Assembly: GCA_020249435.1 (NCBI GenBank)
Contig: JADCFQ010000007.1
Coordinates: 310,001-374,000, forward strand
Direction of reading: 5' to 3'
Origin: Roseomonas sp.
GTDB lineage: Bacteria; Pseudomonadota; Alphaproteobacteria; Acetobacterales; Acetobacteraceae
DNA length: 64,000 nucleotides
The notes under the pieces are model-generated. The model made no database searches, was not told the origin of the DNA, and saw only the letters and a list, made by a program, of their open reading frames with translations. Position numbers and translations under genes: made by a program. Positions 63,775 to 64,000 of the stretch are shown one piece after another. Positions within the stretch are counted from its first letter, which is position 1, and each line of letters opens with the position of its first letter.

Positions 63775-63793
63775 TCATCCTTGCATTGGATGA
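63775..63793 (+). terminator. Weak stem-loop after the DUF3297 gene
   Basis: TCATCC (63775-63780) pairs with GGATGA (63788-63793) around a 7-base loop, 14 bases after the stop codon. Short and without T-run; the rest of the gap to 63944 shows no other structure. Confidence 0.3.
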
Positions 63794-63944
63794 ATGATCC
63801 CGGGAAAAGTCAAATGGTTGAAACCACCAATCTCAGTTAGGGCGCGGCCAAGTGCCTCGCTGCGGCATCGCGCCCTGATACCGCCTTTGTGATAGGCCCA
63901 GTTTATTGTATGGCCCGCCATCCCGATCTCTGCAGAGGACCAGA

Positions 63945-64000
63945 ATGCTCCACATCGATTTGCCGACCCGCAACGAGATAGAACAACTGGCCGCCTATCG
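63945..64000 (+). CDS. Start of a gene cut by the window end
   Basis: An ATG (AGAGGAC 6-8 bases upstream) opens a frame of 18 full codons, encoding MLHIDLPTRNEIEQLAAY, which runs off the window. The DLPTRxEIExL pattern is reminiscent of the N-terminus of baeRF-type (archaeo-eukaryotic release-factor-like) proteins, but so few residues do not prove it. Confidence 0.5.
   Translation, partial: MLHIDLPTRNEIEQLAAY

Overview
The window reads as chromosomal DNA of a high-GC alphaproteobacterium. The best fit is Rhodospirillales, probably an Acetobacteraceae/Roseomonas-like organism. This is inferred from the run rodZ-ispG-hisS-prfA-prmC-DUF4167, from lysC divergent to ubiG, and from alphaproteobacterial families such as DUF1178, DUF3047, DUF3297 and DUF4167. 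There is no rRNA, insertion sequence, CRISPR array or clear prophage. About 57 protein genes and one tRNA can be supported.

Layout. 1-5.4 kb: a seven-gene Mrp/Mnh-type cation/proton antiporter operon (minus strand) in which MbhD, MbhE and MrpB-like parts are fused. 5.5-8.8 kb: three tightly packed minus-strand genes of unclear role (lytic transglycosylase with no signal peptide, lipoprotein, four-helix membrane protein) behind a good sigma70-like promoter. 8.8-14 kb: an aspartate-semialdehyde dehydrogenase-like protein lacking the catalytic Cys and His, a chemoreceptor with a PilZ domain, a cytochrome c, and a LysR regulator divergent from an NmrA-type reductase. 14-19 kb: RraA-like aldolase, acetate kinase overlapping fabI, a DUF3047 protein and a PcaB-like lyase.

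19.1-28.1 kb is a long minus-strand run: lysC, nitronate monooxygenase, rodZ, ispG, an inserted mntA-hepT toxin-antitoxin pair, hisS, prfA, prmC and a DUF4167 gene. ubiG is divergent from it. 29-31.9 kb holds a YraN-type protein, a lipoprotein and gamma-glutamyltransferase. 31.9-35 kb is a short CDP-hexose cluster (rfbF, rfbG, C-methyltransferase). 35-40.5 kb is a complete oligopeptide-type ABC importer. 40.6-42.8 kb pairs hyi and glxR of glyoxylate/hydroxypyruvate metabolism, with a small AT-richer membrane protein between them. 43-46.7 kb has an XRE regulator, an esterase, a cupin and an M20 amidohydrolase.

46.7-59.1 kb is devoted to the cell surface: tamA and tamB, followed by a 2204-residue calcium-binding repeat protein. 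That protein contains two ~1.47-1.49 kb super-repeats and a C-terminal Hint domain. The rest (59.2-64 kb) has DUF1178, gph, DUF3108, a sulfotransferase, tRNA-Val(CAC) with a recognisable promoter, an acyl-CoA dehydrogenase, DUF3297 and a gene cut by the window end.

The most unusual items are the signal-less lytic enzyme trio, the two-level repeat architecture plus Hint domain of the giant protein, the Usg-like Asd paralogue, and the toxin-antitoxin pair inserted into a housekeeping operon.
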